Below are positions 6,852 to 6,864 of a stretch of DNA of 6,864 nt, in pieces. Both the position numbers and the translations under genes were made by a program. Source of the stretch: JAYFNU01 sp964622315 (GTDB taxonomy: Bacteria > Bacillota > Clostridia > Oscillospirales > Ruminococcaceae); assembly GCA_964622315.1 (NCBI GenBank), contig CAZUOY010000074.1:1-6864 (forward strand), given 5' to 3'. The notes under the pieces were generated by a model that saw only the letters and a program-made list of their open reading frames with translations, was not told where the DNA came from and ran no database searches. Each line of letters starts with the position of its first letter. Position 1 is the stretch's first letter.

Positions 6852-6864
6852 CGCTCGTCTGCGT

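Larger units (their letters stand above)
6779..6864 (-). promoter_or_regulatory. T-box riboswitch, 3' half (partial, continues off the right edge)
   Basis: The minus strand carries the T-box signature GGGTGGTACCGCG, followed by a terminator and then the ligase ribosome site. T-box leaders bind a specific tRNA by its anticodon and test whether its 3' end is aminoacylated. Uncharged tRNA stabilises the antiterminator and lets transcription continue. Stem I and the specifier codon lie beyond 6864, so the cognate amino acid is not visible. The bulge reads UGGU, so the variable base pairs with a tRNA discriminator A. Confidence 0.93.

Overview
The window reads as chromosomal DNA from a Gram-positive Bacillota, most likely a Clostridia member, possibly gut-associated. 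Supporting signs are a T-box riboswitch, strong AGGAGG-type ribosome binding sites, consensus sigma-A promoters, intrinsic hairpin/U-tract terminators and the protein families present. Genus cannot be set from this sequence. There are five protein genes, one of them cut by the left edge, and the window is densely coded with no gene-free stretch over 300 bases. I see no tRNA, rRNA, CRISPR array, insertion sequence or phage gene.

Left part (1-3061), a membrane-stress locus. A PspA/IM30 gene is followed on the minus strand by a partial SPFH (stomatin/prohibitin) gene of the YdjI type. Facing away from them across a 183-base promoter region is a plus-strand gene for a single-pass membrane protein. 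It has an N-terminal zinc ribbon, a ~290-residue charged and probably disordered linker, a transmembrane helix and a small extracytoplasmic beta-rich domain. The gene set resembles the B. subtilis ydjFGHI phage-shock module (PspA, zinc-ribbon/TM proteins, SPFH protein), but is arranged divergently and has a much longer linker. The likely job is recruiting PspA to damaged or fluidised membrane. A bidirectional terminator with a perfect 20-bp stem closes this side.

Middle (3142-5065), a lone minus-strand gene for a polytopic membrane protein. It has a DE motif after the first membrane helix, which suggests a GT-C-type glycosyltransferase. It has its own perfect-consensus promoter (TTGACA-17-TATAAT) and a terminator on either side, and looks more AT-rich than its neighbours.

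Right part (5015-6864), a single-gene minus-strand unit: an ACSM-like AMP-forming acyl-CoA ligase directly behind a T-box leader. The stem III candidate, the antiterminator with its 7-nt tRNA-binding bulge, and the competing terminator are all visible; stem I and the specifier loop lie beyond the right edge. T-boxes normally control aminoacyl-tRNA synthetases and amino-acid supply genes. One on an acyl-CoA ligase suggests the enzyme serves amino-acid synthesis, for example activating branched-chain or aryl acids for reductive carboxylation to 2-oxo acids. This is the most interesting signal in the window.
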